This document shows, in pieces, positions 17,632-27,981 of a stretch of 64,000 bases of DNA. The notes under the pieces were generated by a model that had not been told where the DNA came from, made no database searches, and worked only from the letters and a program-made list of their open reading frames with translations. Within the stretch, counting starts at the first letter, position 1. Each line of letters opens with the position of its first letter. Source of the DNA: Imperialibacter sp964351395 (GTDB taxonomy: Bacteria; Bacteroidota; Bacteroidia; Cytophagales; Cyclobacteriaceae); contig CAYGOF010000005.1 in NCBI GenBank assembly GCA_964351395.1, positions 1-64,000 on the forward strand, given 5' to 3'. Made by a program: the position numbers and the translations under genes.

Positions 17632-20600
17632 TTAGAAGCTAAGTGAAACGTTGAATCCATAACGACGAGTAGTTGGCGTTGCACCATACTCAAAACCTTG
17701 CTGGTTTGAGTCGGCAGTAGTTGTCAACTGCTCAGGGTCAAGATTCAAGCCTTCCAATACGTTAGGTGCGTTGAACCAAAGGTTACGACCGGTTAACGAA
17801 ATAGAAGCTCTTCCAAAAGGAGTATTTTCAAGAATTGACTTAGGTAGTGAGTAACCAAGGCTAAGTTCACGAAGACGAATAACAGTTCCATCATATACGT
17901 TCACCTCATCCTGACCATATGCACCCCATCCATTAGAGAAGTGAGAGTCAAAGGCAGTAATTGGAGTAGTATTTTGGATCTTGTTACCGTTCTCATCCAA
18001 TGTAGCAGCATAAGTCTGGTTGCTACCATAAACACCTGGAACAACTCTTAGACCTTCACGATCAATAGAGTTAGCCAACTGACCACGAAGCATCAAAGAA
18101 GCTGCTGTAAAAGAATAGAAGTCTCCACCTTGCCTCCAGTCCATCAACGCCATCAAAGTAATGCCTTTGAACGAGAATGTGTTGGTCCAACCAAGTGTAA
18201 AGTCTGGGTTAGGATCACCAATGATTCCAGAAGTTTGCGTTGGGAAAGGTAGACCAGTGTTCTTATCGATCAATATGTTTCCTTCATCATCTCTAGCGTT
18301 GCTTGTTCCGAAAATCTGTCCATATGGAGCTCCATTTCTATGGATAGTTCCGAAAGTTGAGCCTGCACCACCGATGAAGATTTCACCTGTTGGTCCTGCA
18401 TCAACAATTTCAGATCTGATCTTTGTGAAAGCAACGTATGAGTTCCATGTGAAGCTATTAGATAGTTTTACTGGAGTCACATCAACACCAATTTCCCATC
18501 CTTTGTTGGTCAACTCACCGATGTTCACGATTTCCTGAGTAAATCCGGTAGAACGAGCTACCGCAGCGCTGGCAATCTGGTCAGTAGAGCTTCTTGAGAA
18601 ATAAGTAAGGTCTAATCCGATGATATTATTCAATATTCTCGTTTCAGCACCTACCTCAAACTCGTCGGTAAATTCTGGCTTCAAACCTGCGTTTCCAAGG
18701 GTGTTACCCAAACTAGCTGTGTTGAATGTTCCAGAGTACGTTGGTGAAGCAACTGGTAGTCCAAGGCCATACACAGTTCTTACCTGATATGGATCTGCGT
18801 CTCTACCTACTTTTGTTTGAGCTACCCGTACTTTCGCAAAGTTGATGAATGACGGCATAGTAACGGCGTCACTCAATACAAATGAAAGACTTGCACCAGG
18901 GTAGAAATAGTTGTTAGCACCTTGTGGAAGCGTAGAAGACCAGTCATTACGACCTACAACGTTCAAGAACAAGTAGTCTTTGTAAGCCAAAGAAAGGTCA
19001 GCATACACACCAATCAATCTTCTAAGTCTATCAAAGTCTCTTGCTACAATCTGAGTAGAAGTTGCATTTGTTTTTAACAGGCTAGCAGTTATAACATTAG
19101 CACCGCCAATTGTTCTTCTTGAATACTTTCTTTCGTTAGCATTTAAACCAGCCAATGCGCGGAAGGAAAAGTCTTCGCTGAAATCCTTGCTGAACGTCAT
19201 GATCAAGTTATAATCCTGCTCAGTGTTAACAAGGTCATCAGTTGTTACTGCACCAGTTGGGAAGAAAATTCCACCTGGTCTGATAAGGTCTCTACGGAAT
19301 TCGTGGTAGGTGTTTACACCACCCTTAAGGGTTACATTGAACCACTCTGTTACGTCATACGCAGCTGTAATGTTACCATATACACGGTTTACGTTACTTT
19401 CGTAAAGGTTGTTCTTAGCAATCCATCTTGGGTTGTCCAGGGCTCTGTAGAATACGTTAGAACCATCAACAGGATTTTCGAATGGAAGACCGTTCAAGTC
19501 GAAGTTTCTAGGTAAGTAGAAAAGACGAGCAAAAATGGATCCACCACCGCCACCATAGTAGTCATTGAATGCACTTGCACCAGACTGAGGCGACACCTGA
19601 TTTGTGTTTACATAGTTAACAGTACCTGACACGAAAAGACCGTTGTCAAGCTGACCATTACCACCGAAGAAAAGGGTAGTTCTGTCTACTGTTTGGTTAG
19701 GAATGATACCTTCCTGGCTCATTCTAGAGAAACCAGTATTGATACTTGCTTTCTCGCTTCCAGAAGAAAGAGTCACACCATTTTCTACCACACGACCTCT
19801 TTGGAAGAAATCGCCAATAATATCATGGGGCTCAATTGCGTAAGGAGCAGAAACGCTTCTAACTGACCCGTCAGGCATTGTGTAGTCCTGCATTAATTCA
19901 GGAAACAAGCCTGGGAATCTGTTACTTACAGGGTTTGATGCAGTACCGTCAGGGTAAGGTGTGCCGTCAGGATACAAAGCGTAAGTCTTTGTATAGTTAG
20001 TGCCATACTGAGCATTGATCTGATCAACGTAGTCAGGCATAGGAGCACCCCAGTTACCAATGAAACCACCGTTGTATACCTGGTTAGAACCCTGAGTATA
20101 CACGTCCTGATAATCAGGAATACCAGAAATTTCCTGGAAGTTCACAGAGCCATTGTAGCTGATCTCCATGCCCTTCTTAGTATTTTTCTTACTTGCTTTA
20201 GTGGTGATAACCACCACACCGTTTGTTGCTCTTGAACCATAAAGCGCTGACGCTGCAGCACCTTTAAGGATAGAGATGCTCTCGATGTTGTTTGGATCCA
20301 TATCGAAAGCACGGTTTGACGTTACTGTGTTTCTACCTGGCTGATCATCACCGTTTACTCCATTGTCAAATGGAATACCATCAACAATGAACAGTGGCTG
20401 GGAATTACCAGTCATAGAAGAAATACCACGAATGTTGATTTTGGTGGATGAACCGGGAGCACCGTTTCCACCTGTGATGTTAACACCTGGCATTTTTCCC
20501 TGCATCGCACGCAGTGGATCTGGCTCAGCACGCTGAGACACCTGGTCAGAAGAAAGACTAGCTACGGAATAACCGAGCGCTTTTTTCTCTCTTTCGATAC

Positions 20601-20934
20601 CTACAGCTGTTACAACTACTTCCGTCAATTGCTTAACGTCAGATGCCATTGGAACATCGATAACTGATCTTGCACCAATTACAGCTTCCTGTGTGGTGAG
20701 ACCAATAAATGAAAATACGAGCGTTCCGCCTGCTGCAGGAACACTAATCTTATAGTTACCATCAATGTCAGTGATGGTACCTACTGTTGTACCTTTAAGT
20801 ACAACGTTTACACCAGGTAGCGTAGAACCGTCATCCGAAGATGTAATAGTTCCTGACACCACTCTGTCTTGGGCCCAGACTTCGGATACGAAGACCGAGA
20901 CCAGCATGAAACATAGTAGTAGAATCCTCTTCAT
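17632..20934 (-). CDS. SusC/RagA-type TonB-linked outer membrane transporter
   Basis: A 1100-residue TonB-dependent importer. A signal peptide (residues 1-21, ending VWAQ) is followed by a carboxypeptidase-regulatory-like domain (VSGTITSSDDGSTLPGVNV, about 25-100). The plug comes next, with the SusC signature around residues 140-230 (DPLRAMQGKMPGVNI, INIRGISS, PLFIVDGIPFDN, ILKGAAASALYGSRATNGVVVITT). A 22-strand barrel fills the rest and ends YGFNVSLSF, with a terminal aromatic. It leads a three-gene operon with SusD and a lipoprotein and has a consensus promoter. Together they take up a large ligand across the outer membrane using TonB energy; the ligand is not identifiable. Confidence 0.96.
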   Translation of the reverse strand: MKRILLLCFMLVSVFVSEVWAQDRVVSGTITSSDDGSTLPGVNVVLKGTTVGTITDIDGNYKISVPAAGGTLVFSFIGLTTQEAVIGARSVIDVPMASDVKQLTEVVVTAVGIEREKKALGYSVASLSSDQVSQRAEPDPLRAMQGKMPGVNITGGNGAPGSSTKINIRGISSMTGNSQPLFIVDGIPFDNGVNGDDQPGRNTVTSNRAFDMDPNNIESISILKGAAASALYGSRATNGVVVITTKASKKNTKKGMEISYNGSVNFQEISGIPDYQDVYTQGSNQVYNGGFIGNWGAPMPDYVDQINAQYGTNYTKTYALYPDGTPYPDGTASNPVSNRFPGLFPELMQDYTMPDGSVRSVSAPYAIEPHDIIGDFFQRGRVVENGVTLSSGSEKASINTGFSRMSQEGIIPNQTVDRTTLFFGGNGQLDNGLFVSGTVNYVNTNQVSPQSGASAFNDYYGGGGGSIFARLFYLPRNFDLNGLPFENPVDGSNVFYRALDNPRWIAKNNLYESNVNRVYGNITAAYDVTEWFNVTLKGGVNTYHEFRRDLIRPGGIFFPTGAVTTDDLVNTEQDYNLIMTFSKDFSEDFSFRALAGLNANERKYSRRTIGGANVITASLLKTNATSTQIVARDFDRLRRLIGVYADLSLAYKDYLFLNVVGRNDWSSTLPQGANNYFYPGASLSFVLSDAVTMPSFINFAKVRVAQTKVGRDADPYQVRTVYGLGLPVASPTYSGTFNTASLGNTLGNAGLKPEFTDEFEVGAETRILNNIIGLDLTYFSRSSTDQIASAAVARSTGFTQEIVNIGELTNKGWEIGVDVTPVKLSNSFTWNSYVAFTKIRSEIVDAGPTGEIFIGGAGSTFGTIHRNGAPYGQIFGTSNARDDEGNILIDKNTGLPFPTQTSGIIGDPNPDFTLGWTNTFSFKGITLMALMDWRQGGDFYSFTAASLMLRGQLANSIDREGLRVVPGVYGSNQTYAATLDENGNKIQNTTPITAFDSHFSNGWGAYGQDEVNVYDGTVIRLRELSLGYSLPKSILENTPFGRASISLTGRNLWFNAPNVLEGLNLDPEQLTTTADSNQQGFEYGATPTTRRYGFNVSLSF

Positions 20935-20987
20935 ACTGTTTTGTTTAAAGTTGGAAATAGGTAATAGTTTTCGATTGTAAGTAAACT

Positions 20988-21017
20988 CAAACTTAAAGTT
21001 TTTCGCTCTAATCTCAA
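20988..21017 (-). promoter_or_regulatory. susC operon promoter, TTG-N19-TAAGTTTG
   Basis: On the minus strand TTG (21017-21015) is followed after exactly 19 bases by TAAGTTTG (20995-20988), predicting a start near 20981 and a leader of about 47 bases. The remaining gap up to 21196 is AT-rich and shows no sigma/anti-sigma genes or other coding sequence. Confidence 0.75.
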
Positions 21018-21196
21018 AAAAATCTAAGATTCTTTCGTGGCGTCACATTAAATTAAAACAAGTGTTGTGAAATTTTCAAAAGGGACTAAACAGTTGTTTT
21101 ACTTAATTTAATTTTTCATTGTCCCGCAATTCAGGGGATATCACCGAACAATATTTTGAGAATTTTAAGAAAAGTAAACTTGGAATAATTAATTTT

Positions 21197-24100
21197 TTAC
21201 CTTTTTACAATACGAAAAAAAAATTTCGCATCGCTGGAAGCTACATTCAATAGATATAGGCCTGCCCCTAATTCATCCAGGTTAAGCTTCGTTTCCACTG
21301 AATTAACCTTTACTTCTTCTTGCAACAGTATTTGACCGCCCATGTTAATTAAAGTGATCTGTAGTGTTTCGCCAAGATTATCGGGGTGAACCAGGGTCAG
21401 CACATTTTCCACTGGATTTGGATAGACGCTCCAATCGTTTGTGTTGATATCCAAAGCGGTCAGGGTATTCTCAGTGTCGGTTTGAATCTTTAGATCATCA
21501 ATCGACCAGCCCCATGCATTTTCTAATTGATCAGCAAATAGCCTAAACCTAAAAATAACAGTATCGCCTAACTGAAAATTATCAAGCAAATCAACCTCGT
21601 GCTGGACGTAGAGTGCTTCCGTTCCTTTACCTGTATTGCTATAGGCAGCGAGCCATGCAGTATTAGCCGATGCATCGTAACCATTCGCAATGGGCGTCCA
21701 AACTATTCCATTTAAAGAGCCTTCCACCACTACATAGTCGTAAAAATCAGGACTCCCAAATTCAGCGCCATCTTCTCCTGTTTCAATGATAGCAATATCT
21801 CGGTATCGGAACGTGTGATCGCCGTTGATGATGATGGGCGTTTTTAGACTAAACAGGTAGGTAGTATCATCAGCATAAGAATGCTGAGAATGGATAGCGG
21901 CAGATGTAAAACCAATCGGTTGGCTGATCGAAAAACCATTCCCGCTAAAATCGAAAGCTGCATCGCCATCAAAATTATTAGCATAGGCAGTTGCAGGCGC
22001 CCTTAAGTCGCTTGAAGCCGATTTAGGTATTGAAAGATATGCTTTGCCCGCTTTGAATGACTGGAGTACTATTTCCAGCTTGCCCTCTCCGTTGGTGAAA
22101 AAATTGACAGTACTTGTTCCGACAACATTCGGCCCAATTGTTCTCTCCACAAAGTTATTGACCAATACCTGAGTGCTATCATAAGCTGATCTTAGTTGTG
22201 CTTCCACCGTAAAGAGCCCTGAGGGCTTAATTGCCAGCGTCTCAATAAATGGGTTTACAATGAACTCAGGTAGGTCCGGTAGCTGTGCAGTAAAAATTCC
22301 ACGGCCATGAGTAGCCACCACCAGCTGGTCGTCGACGACCTTCATGTCCCAAATCGACGCCGATGGAAGGCCCTGGAGCTGGCTCCAACTTGCCCCATCG
22401 TCAAGGCTTTCAAAAATTCCTATCTCTGTGCCTGCGAGGATAGTAGATGGACTATTCGGCAACACCAACAGGGAATACACAGCCACATCCGGGAAACCGG
22501 CACTGCTCACCGTATTGGCCTCAAACCCTGACAAATCCTGCCAGGTGGCGCCAAGGTCTTTGGTTCGTAAAACTTTTGGCAAGCCGGCGAATGAGAAAAG
22601 GGCAAAAGCAGTACTATCTTCGAATGGGTGGGTCGCTAAACCACTCACGACGCCTTTCAATTGAGTATTGCTCGAATAGTTATTTACCTTTTTGAAGCTT
22701 TTTCCTCTATCGGTCGACACTTGAAGTGTTTGATTAGACGACATAGCACCTCCAGCCCAAACAATTGTTGGGTTTGAAATAGATACAGCGACATTGGTGA
22801 ATGAGTCTCTGAATGACCAATCAGCGGCCATTTGCGCAGGTACCCAAAGGTCGCCAAAGTCCTCAGATCGATAAACACCCTGTGCGGTTACACAAAATAA
22901 TATTTCGGGCAGGGCTTTTGAATTGCTCAATCTGGAGAAAAAAGGAAAATCGTTTTCATTGTTTCCTTGAGGAAGTCCTGACATGGAAGGTGCCCAGGTG
23001 CCGGGGATGCCATATTCCTTTGATTTAAAGAAAGCGTTGAATTGGGCGGATCCGATCACAAACCTGTCATCTCCATAGTTCCAAATAGCATCGAAGCCAT
23101 CGCCACCAATCACTCTCGTGTAGGGACTATTGGCAGTTGGCGAGATTCCTTCCCCAGAAATATTGGTCGAATTGTCCTGCAGGCCACCGATGTACTGATC
23201 GTGCCCTGGACGTTTATCAACTCCGTAGAATTGACCAGTCACCATACCACTTGCCGAGTAGGTCCAATCCCCATTTTGCGTGCCTGGATCCCTGTCAACT
23301 AAAGAACGATAGACTCCTCCATCATTCGCAGCGATGATCCTGAAAGTGGAGTCCTGTGCAGAAATAGAGGCTGCTGACAAGGAATGATGGTCGACATGAA
23401 TGGCGTTGGTAGGGTTAACGACACTTCCTCCAGAAAAACTGGTATGCTCCCCGTACCCGTCGGCTACTACGGTGACTTGTTTTCTGAATTTTGTGATATT
23501 CGAAAATGAGACGGCAAGTTTCGATGCAGGAAGTTGTTTGGGTGACCAGGTAGCCCCTGCCGACAAGACTGGCCAAAGGTTGAATATCGACTTCTTTTCA
23601 TGCCCTCCATTGGCAGCCACTTCCGGATCAACTACGTCTGAATAGTCGATCAGGTGAACATATAGGTATTCTCTGCTGTGTGTACTGCCATCGCCATCAG
23701 TATTTGAGGCTATTAGGTTGAAAGCGCCATCTTCCTGCTGGTCGCGAAACGAGACCATTAGCTGGCGGTTGTTCGTGATGTCCCAGGCTTGAAACGGCAC
23801 CTCCACGTAGTCTCGATAGGTGTATTGGTTTGCCGGCACACCCGGTCCCTGTTTGTTGACGGTGAACCTTGCTGCCAACTGCGCTACGTCTGGACCGAAA
23901 CGTATTTCAATATCTACCAGTTCGTTGTTGGGCACATCTCCCAGACCCAGGCCGGGTAGGTCGTTACCATTAAAAGAGATGAAATCGATGAAGTCAGCTG
24001 TTCCTTCTTTGGTAAAGGAGTCAATTGCCTTTAATTGAGTTGGATTAGCCGGGTCGATATTGAATTTGAAAATACTAACGCCAGCCACATAAACGATGTC

Positions 24101-25270
24101 GTCGTCAAACGGATGAAACATAATGGCATTATCGTAGTCTCCTTGTTGAAGGAAGTCAAAGTTGTTGTCGTTTTTTTCGGATACATAGGCCCAACTATCA
24201 CCTCCATTGTCCGAAATATAAAGGTCAGCCCCTGCATCGCCGCTTAAACTTCCTACCACTGAAGCGGCTACCCTGGAAGCGTTTTTTGGTGAAACAGCCA
24301 ATTCAATTCTTCCTGAAGCTTTTATTCCGCCAGATGTTGGCACCCATGTTGCTCCCGCATCATTTGACTTCAAAACACCCACAGCCCTTACAGCAGCATA
24401 TTGAATAGCAAAATTTTCGGGGGCTGCCACTAGCTGCTGAACTGGCTGGTTAGCGGCATATACCTGGCTCCAGGTGCTTCCTCCGTCGACACTTTTATAA
24501 ATACCTGAGCTTGCGGTATTGAAAATGTTGGTCGATGTATTGGCACAGGCAATTACAATGTTTGGATCATTTGGATCAACAATGATCCGATTGACTACCC
24601 TGAAGGAATTGTCTTGCACGGTTGAGGAAAGCTGGGTCCAGGTGGTTCCTCCATTATTAGACTTAAAAATCCCAGCCCCACCGATTGCGTCCAGGTTGCC
24701 GAAACCCTCACCCGAGCCAGCATAAACTACATTGGGAGCATTTAAGCAGACCGCAATTGTTGAAATAGCTAAATTTGGCAGGTTCTCAGTAGTGTTCACC
24801 CAGGTTTGACCACCATTGGTAGTTTGCCAAATGCCTCCACCGGCAGCGCCGGCCAGCCATGTATTGTCCGAGGGGTCGTTGGGCATTACTACCAGCGCCC
24901 TTGTCCTGCCCGCTATATTACCTGGGCCACGGGACACCCAGTCCAACGCCGTTCCTTTCACTCTGAAATTAGCTGCTGACACTCGGGACTTCTCCAGCTC
25001 AGCGAATATGTAATTGAATTTGTATCCTGGTTCTACACTCCCATCTGGTATTCTCAGCCCTCGTTGAAACTCAGCAAAACGGGCATAACCATCTTCCTTT
25101 TCTGCTTCCTCCTCCTCCTGTGGGGAGGCTTGAGCTGAAGTGCCTGGCTTTTTTCGGATGTGGACATCGGCTGCGTCCTCGTTGAGATGACCTTGTTGGG
25201 TTAATAGCACTGAGAGGGATGCAAGTAGCATCAAGCCAACTGCGGCGATTCCCTTGAAATACTTATTCAT
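21197..25270 (-). CDS. Giant secreted BNR/sortilin-like propeller protein with T9SS sorting domain
   Basis: A 1357-residue exported protein. A signal peptide is followed by a low-complexity acidic stretch (QEEEEAEKEDG, near residues 51-61). Repeated Asp-box motifs of the kind TNGGQTWVN, SNNGGTTWTQ, SVDGGSTWSQV and DDGASWSQL indicate one or two sortilin/BNR beta-propellers over about residues 110-980. A roughly 120-residue beta-rich insertion lies near residue 420. The C-terminal 75 residues (WSVYPNPVENVLTL to FFRIVKR) form a type A T9SS sorting domain, so the protein should be delivered to the surface or medium. No catalytic motif was seen, so it may be an adhesin or a binding protein. It follows the PorE-like gene by 15 bases. 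Confidence 0.88.
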   Translation of the reverse strand: MNKYFKGIAAVGLMLLASLSVLLTQQGHLNEDAADVHIRKKPGTSAQASPQEEEEAEKEDGYARFAEFQRGLRIPDGSVEPGYKFNYIFAELEKSRVSAANFRVKGTALDWVSRGPGNIAGRTRALVVMPNDPSDNTWLAGAAGGGIWQTTNGGQTWVNTTENLPNLAISTIAVCLNAPNVVYAGSGEGFGNLDAIGGAGIFKSNNGGTTWTQLSSTVQDNSFRVVNRIIVDPNDPNIVIACANTSTNIFNTASSGIYKSVDGGSTWSQVYAANQPVQQLVAAPENFAIQYAAVRAVGVLKSNDAGATWVPTSGGIKASGRIELAVSPKNASRVAASVVGSLSGDAGADLYISDNGGDSWAYVSEKNDNNFDFLQQGDYDNAIMFHPFDDDIVYVAGVSIFKFNIDPANPTQLKAIDSFTKEGTADFIDFISFNGNDLPGLGLGDVPNNELVDIEIRFGPDVAQLAARFTVNKQGPGVPANQYTYRDYVEVPFQAWDITNNRQLMVSFRDQQEDGAFNLIASNTDGDGSTHSREYLYVHLIDYSDVVDPEVAANGGHEKKSIFNLWPVLSAGATWSPKQLPASKLAVSFSNITKFRKQVTVVADGYGEHTSFSGGSVVNPTNAIHVDHHSLSAASISAQDSTFRIIAANDGGVYRSLVDRDPGTQNGDWTYSASGMVTGQFYGVDKRPGHDQYIGGLQDNSTNISGEGISPTANSPYTRVIGGDGFDAIWNYGDDRFVIGSAQFNAFFKSKEYGIPGTWAPSMSGLPQGNNENDFPFFSRLSNSKALPEILFCVTAQGVYRSEDFGDLWVPAQMAADWSFRDSFTNVAVSISNPTIVWAGGAMSSNQTLQVSTDRGKSFKKVNNYSSNTQLKGVVSGLATHPFEDSTAFALFSFAGLPKVLRTKDLGATWQDLSGFEANTVSSAGFPDVAVYSLLVLPNSPSTILAGTEIGIFESLDDGASWSQLQGLPSASIWDMKVVDDQLVVATHGRGIFTAQLPDLPEFIVNPFIETLAIKPSGLFTVEAQLRSAYDSTQVLVNNFVERTIGPNVVGTSTVNFFTNGEGKLEIVLQSFKAGKAYLSIPKSASSDLRAPATAYANNFDGDAAFDFSGNGFSISQPIGFTSAAIHSQHSYADDTTYLFSLKTPIIINGDHTFRYRDIAIIETGEDGAEFGSPDFYDYVVVEGSLNGIVWTPIANGYDASANTAWLAAYSNTGKGTEALYVQHEVDLLDNFQLGDTVIFRFRLFADQLENAWGWSIDDLKIQTDTENTLTALDINTNDWSVYPNPVENVLTLVHPDNLGETLQITLINMGGQILLQEEVKVNSVETKLNLDELGAGLYLLNVASSDAKFFFRIVKR

Positions 25271-25285
25271 GTAGAGGTTGCTTGT

Positions 25286-27211
25286 CTAAAGTATTTTAAA
25301 CTCAATTCGTCGGTTGAGTTGCTTCCCTTCTTCGGTATTGTTTTCAACTTTTGGTTTATCAGAGCCATATCCTTTGAACTGAATCCTTGCTCCTGGCACT
25401 CCAGCCTTTATTAGGAAATCATATACTGATTTGGCTCGGTTGGTCGATAACTCCATGTTGTGGGCAGCAGACCCTGTGTTGTCTGTATGCCCTTCTATTT
25501 CTACCCTAATGCCATCATTGTCTTTCAAAAACTTAATTACTTCTGATAGCTCTGTCTTTGATTTCTCCTTCAAAACGTATTGATCTGTATCGAAGAAAAT
25601 GTTTTTCAACACTGACGTAGCGCCGGATTTGATTGGTGTGAGGTAAATATCCAGCACTTCAGGTTCCCGTGATTTTTTCTCCAGGTAGTTAAATGTGAGG
25701 TTTTCAAACAAATAACCTATTCTGGTTACATAAATGGAATATTCCTTTCCTTCGGTTAGTACAACGAAATATTTGCCGTCGGCCTTATCAGAAGTTACCT
25801 TATAATTAAGCGACGCATCGTTCATGTCAAACATTTCGATAGAGGCCGATAAAGGCTGTTTGGTATCAATATCAATCACTCTTCCTGTGAGGAAATTACT
25901 CTTGTTTTGTACCCGAATCTCTTCGGGCACATCGAAACTGTACAATGAGCTCTTGAAGGATTGCTTATCGTCAATTACTTCATGAGAGTAGTAAGCCTTT
26001 GTTCCGTCGGACGTAATCACTAGCGACACCTGATCATCCTTTGTATTGATGGGATAACCCAGGTTTTTAGGCTTGCTCCATTCCATTCCGTTCTTTTCAC
26101 TTAGAAACAAATCATACTTACCTAACCCTAAATGACCTGATGAAGAAAAGTACAAGGACTGCCCATTGACATGAATAAATGGGGACAGGTCGTCAGCTTC
26201 GGTATTGATCACCGGCCCCAGGTTCACTGGCTCCATCCAATTGTCTCTTGCCGACAAGGTACTCACCCATATATCACGTTTGCCCTGGCCTCCCCGGCGA
26301 TCACTCACGAAATACAAAGTTCGGCCGTCAGCAGAAAGAGATGGCTGCGACTCCCAACCAGGGCCGTTGATTGGCCTGCCTATGTTTTGAGGTGTCCCCC
26401 ATTCATTGCCTTCTCGCTGCACCACATATAAATCACAGCTACCAAATCCGCCGGGTGCCTGACATGAAGTGAAAATCAGTGTGCGTCCATCAGCAGATAC
26501 AGTACTAGTTCCCTCATTTCGACGTGAATTGATATTGTCGGAAATTTGAATAGGTTCAGACCAAACGCCATTGTCATTTTGACTTGTCACATAAATATCT
26601 TCATCGTCGTTAGGTGTATTGCCTTTGCGTACGGTAAAAAAAAGCTGTTTGCCATCAGCAGTTACAGCTGGAAAATATTGCATTACCTGATTATTCAGGG
26701 GTGCAGGCAGCGGCTGGGGATCGAACGGCAACGGATGAGACATCATCTCAAGGGCATAGTCAATTTGTTTCAACAAATCGCTGGCAAGTCCTTCCCTTCC
26801 TGCATTGCCCGGGTTGATCTCCAGGTACCTTGATAGGTATTTTTTTGCTTCCACATATTCTCCCCGGTCATAAATCATGAGGCCTAGTGCCAGGTAAGTG
26901 TCGTTGTTTAATCTACTAAGCGAATCGGCGGCCAATGCTTCCCTGTATTGTGCCTCGGCCAAATCATACCTGAGCAGGACTTTAAAAGCGGATGCCAGTC
27001 GTAAGTGTGCCTCGATAAATTGGGGATCGCGTAACAGCGCTTTCTCCAGCGACTCTATCCCACCGTTAAAATCCCGGCCCCGAATTTGCAATGCAGATTC
27101 TTCATATAGCTTTATTGCTTTCTTATCGTCAGTTGTATAGGGAATTTGGGCCATACTTTGAAAAAAGCACACCTGAACAAGAAGAACTAAAATGAGGACA
27201 TTGCGTTTCAT
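25286..27211 (-). CDS. PorE-like TPR/PD40/CRD/OmpA protein
   Basis: A 641-residue exported protein with TPR repeats (about residues 30-135), a PD40 beta-propeller (about 165-400, e.g. RTLIFTSCQAPGGFGSCDLY), a carboxypeptidase-regulatory-like domain (about 440-520) and a C-terminal OmpA domain (about 530-641, VEIEGHTDNTGSAAHN, NRAKSVYDFL). This order is the one described for PorE of Porphyromonas gingivalis, a T9SS component that links to peptidoglycan. Many Bacteroidota carry several such paralogues, so a T9SS role is plausible but not proved. The signal peptide ends FFQSMAQ; no lipobox is obvious. It is the first gene of a pair with the T9SS cargo. Confidence 0.82.
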   Translation of the reverse strand: MKRNVLILVLLVQVCFFQSMAQIPYTTDDKKAIKLYEESALQIRGRDFNGGIESLEKALLRDPQFIEAHLRLASAFKVLLRYDLAEAQYREALAADSLSRLNNDTYLALGLMIYDRGEYVEAKKYLSRYLEINPGNAGREGLASDLLKQIDYALEMMSHPLPFDPQPLPAPLNNQVMQYFPAVTADGKQLFFTVRKGNTPNDDEDIYVTSQNDNGVWSEPIQISDNINSRRNEGTSTVSADGRTLIFTSCQAPGGFGSCDLYVVQREGNEWGTPQNIGRPINGPGWESQPSLSADGRTLYFVSDRRGGQGKRDIWVSTLSARDNWMEPVNLGPVINTEADDLSPFIHVNGQSLYFSSSGHLGLGKYDLFLSEKNGMEWSKPKNLGYPINTKDDQVSLVITSDGTKAYYSHEVIDDKQSFKSSLYSFDVPEEIRVQNKSNFLTGRVIDIDTKQPLSASIEMFDMNDASLNYKVTSDKADGKYFVVLTEGKEYSIYVTRIGYLFENLTFNYLEKKSREPEVLDIYLTPIKSGATSVLKNIFFDTDQYVLKEKSKTELSEVIKFLKDNDGIRVEIEGHTDNTGSAAHNMELSTNRAKSVYDFLIKAGVPGARIQFKGYGSDKPKVENNTEEGKQLNRRIEFKIL

Positions 27212-27245
27212 CTCACTAAATTAGCTATTATCCACTGATAAAAAA

Positions 27246-27277
27246 TTGAATAAGTAACGACAGAAGGCATAGATTTG
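27246..27277 (+). promoter_or_regulatory. Promoter of first MORN gene, TTG-N21-TAGATTTG
   Basis: TTG at 27246-27248 and TAGATTTG at 27270-27277, 21 bases apart, precede the ATG at 27298 by 20 bases, predicting a short leader. Confidence 0.5.
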
Positions 27278-27297
27278 TGATAACATATTGAAGTACT

Positions 27298-27981
27298 ATG
27301 ACTAGCACTATAATTGTACATCTGCTTCTTTTCTTTGGCGGCATCGAATTTACTTCGGCAAAAGACTGTGAAGTACTGATGGAATCCATCGTTGGCGTTT
27401 ATGATGGGGAGTGTAAAAAAGGCCTGGCAGAAGGAACTGGAACTGCCAGGGGAACAGATACTTACACCGGTGAATTTAAAAAAGGACTTCCAGATGGGCA
27501 GGGAAGATACATCTGGGAAAATGGCAACTACTATTCTGGGGATTTTGTGAAAGGAGCCAAAGAAGGCTATGGAGAATTGTGGGTCAAACGTGAAGGAAAA
27601 AAAGACAGCCTCCAGGCAGGCTATTGGTTCAAGGACATTTTTGTTGGTGCTTCCAATGTTCCTTACAAGGTGTCGCATTCCAGTAACATCAAAAACGTAA
27701 TGATCGAGGAGATTACGGAGAACGGGAATGAAATCATGATCGTATACTCCCGAAGTAAGCGGGCAGTAGTGGCTGAGGGCATTAGGGTTGTTGCTGATCA
27801 GGAGGTGAAGCCACTGTCAGAATTTGAATATACGGTACTTCGGAAAGTAGACTTTCCGTTTACTGGAGCCAAAATGGATTTTCGAAGCCAGTCACTTACC
27901 AATTCCGAAATCATGGAGTATCACCTGGAATTTGATATATTCAAGAAAGCAAGGTGGCTAATAACGATTGAGCTGAATTGA
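27298..27981 (+). CDS. Exported MORN-repeat protein, first of a tandem pair
   Basis: A 227-residue protein with a hydrophobic leader (residues 1-20) and three to four MORN-type repeats at about residues 35-105 (YDGECKKGLAEGTGTA, YTGEFKKGLPDGQGRY, YSGDFVKGAKEGYGEL). MORN repeats form beta-hairpin sheets that bind lipids or partner proteins. The C-terminal 110 residues form a separate beta-rich domain that I do not recognise but which is shared with the neighbouring gene at 28134. A signal peptide places it in the periplasm or envelope. Function unknown. It is divergent from the PorE-like gene. Confidence 0.8.
   Translation: MTSTIIVHLLLFFGGIEFTSAKDCEVLMESIVGVYDGECKKGLAEGTGTARGTDTYTGEFKKGLPDGQGRYIWENGNYYSGDFVKGAKEGYGELWVKREGKKDSLQAGYWFKDIFVGASNVPYKVSHSSNIKNVMIEEITENGNEIMIVYSRSKRAVVAEGIRVVADQEVKPLSEFEYTVLRKVDFPFTGAKMDFRSQSLTNSEIMEYHLEFDIFKKARWLITIELN

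Noticed and set aside
18161..18538. Plus-strand open frame opposite the SusC gene
   Set aside because: Overlaps a well-supported barrel-coding region with no homology-like features of its own.
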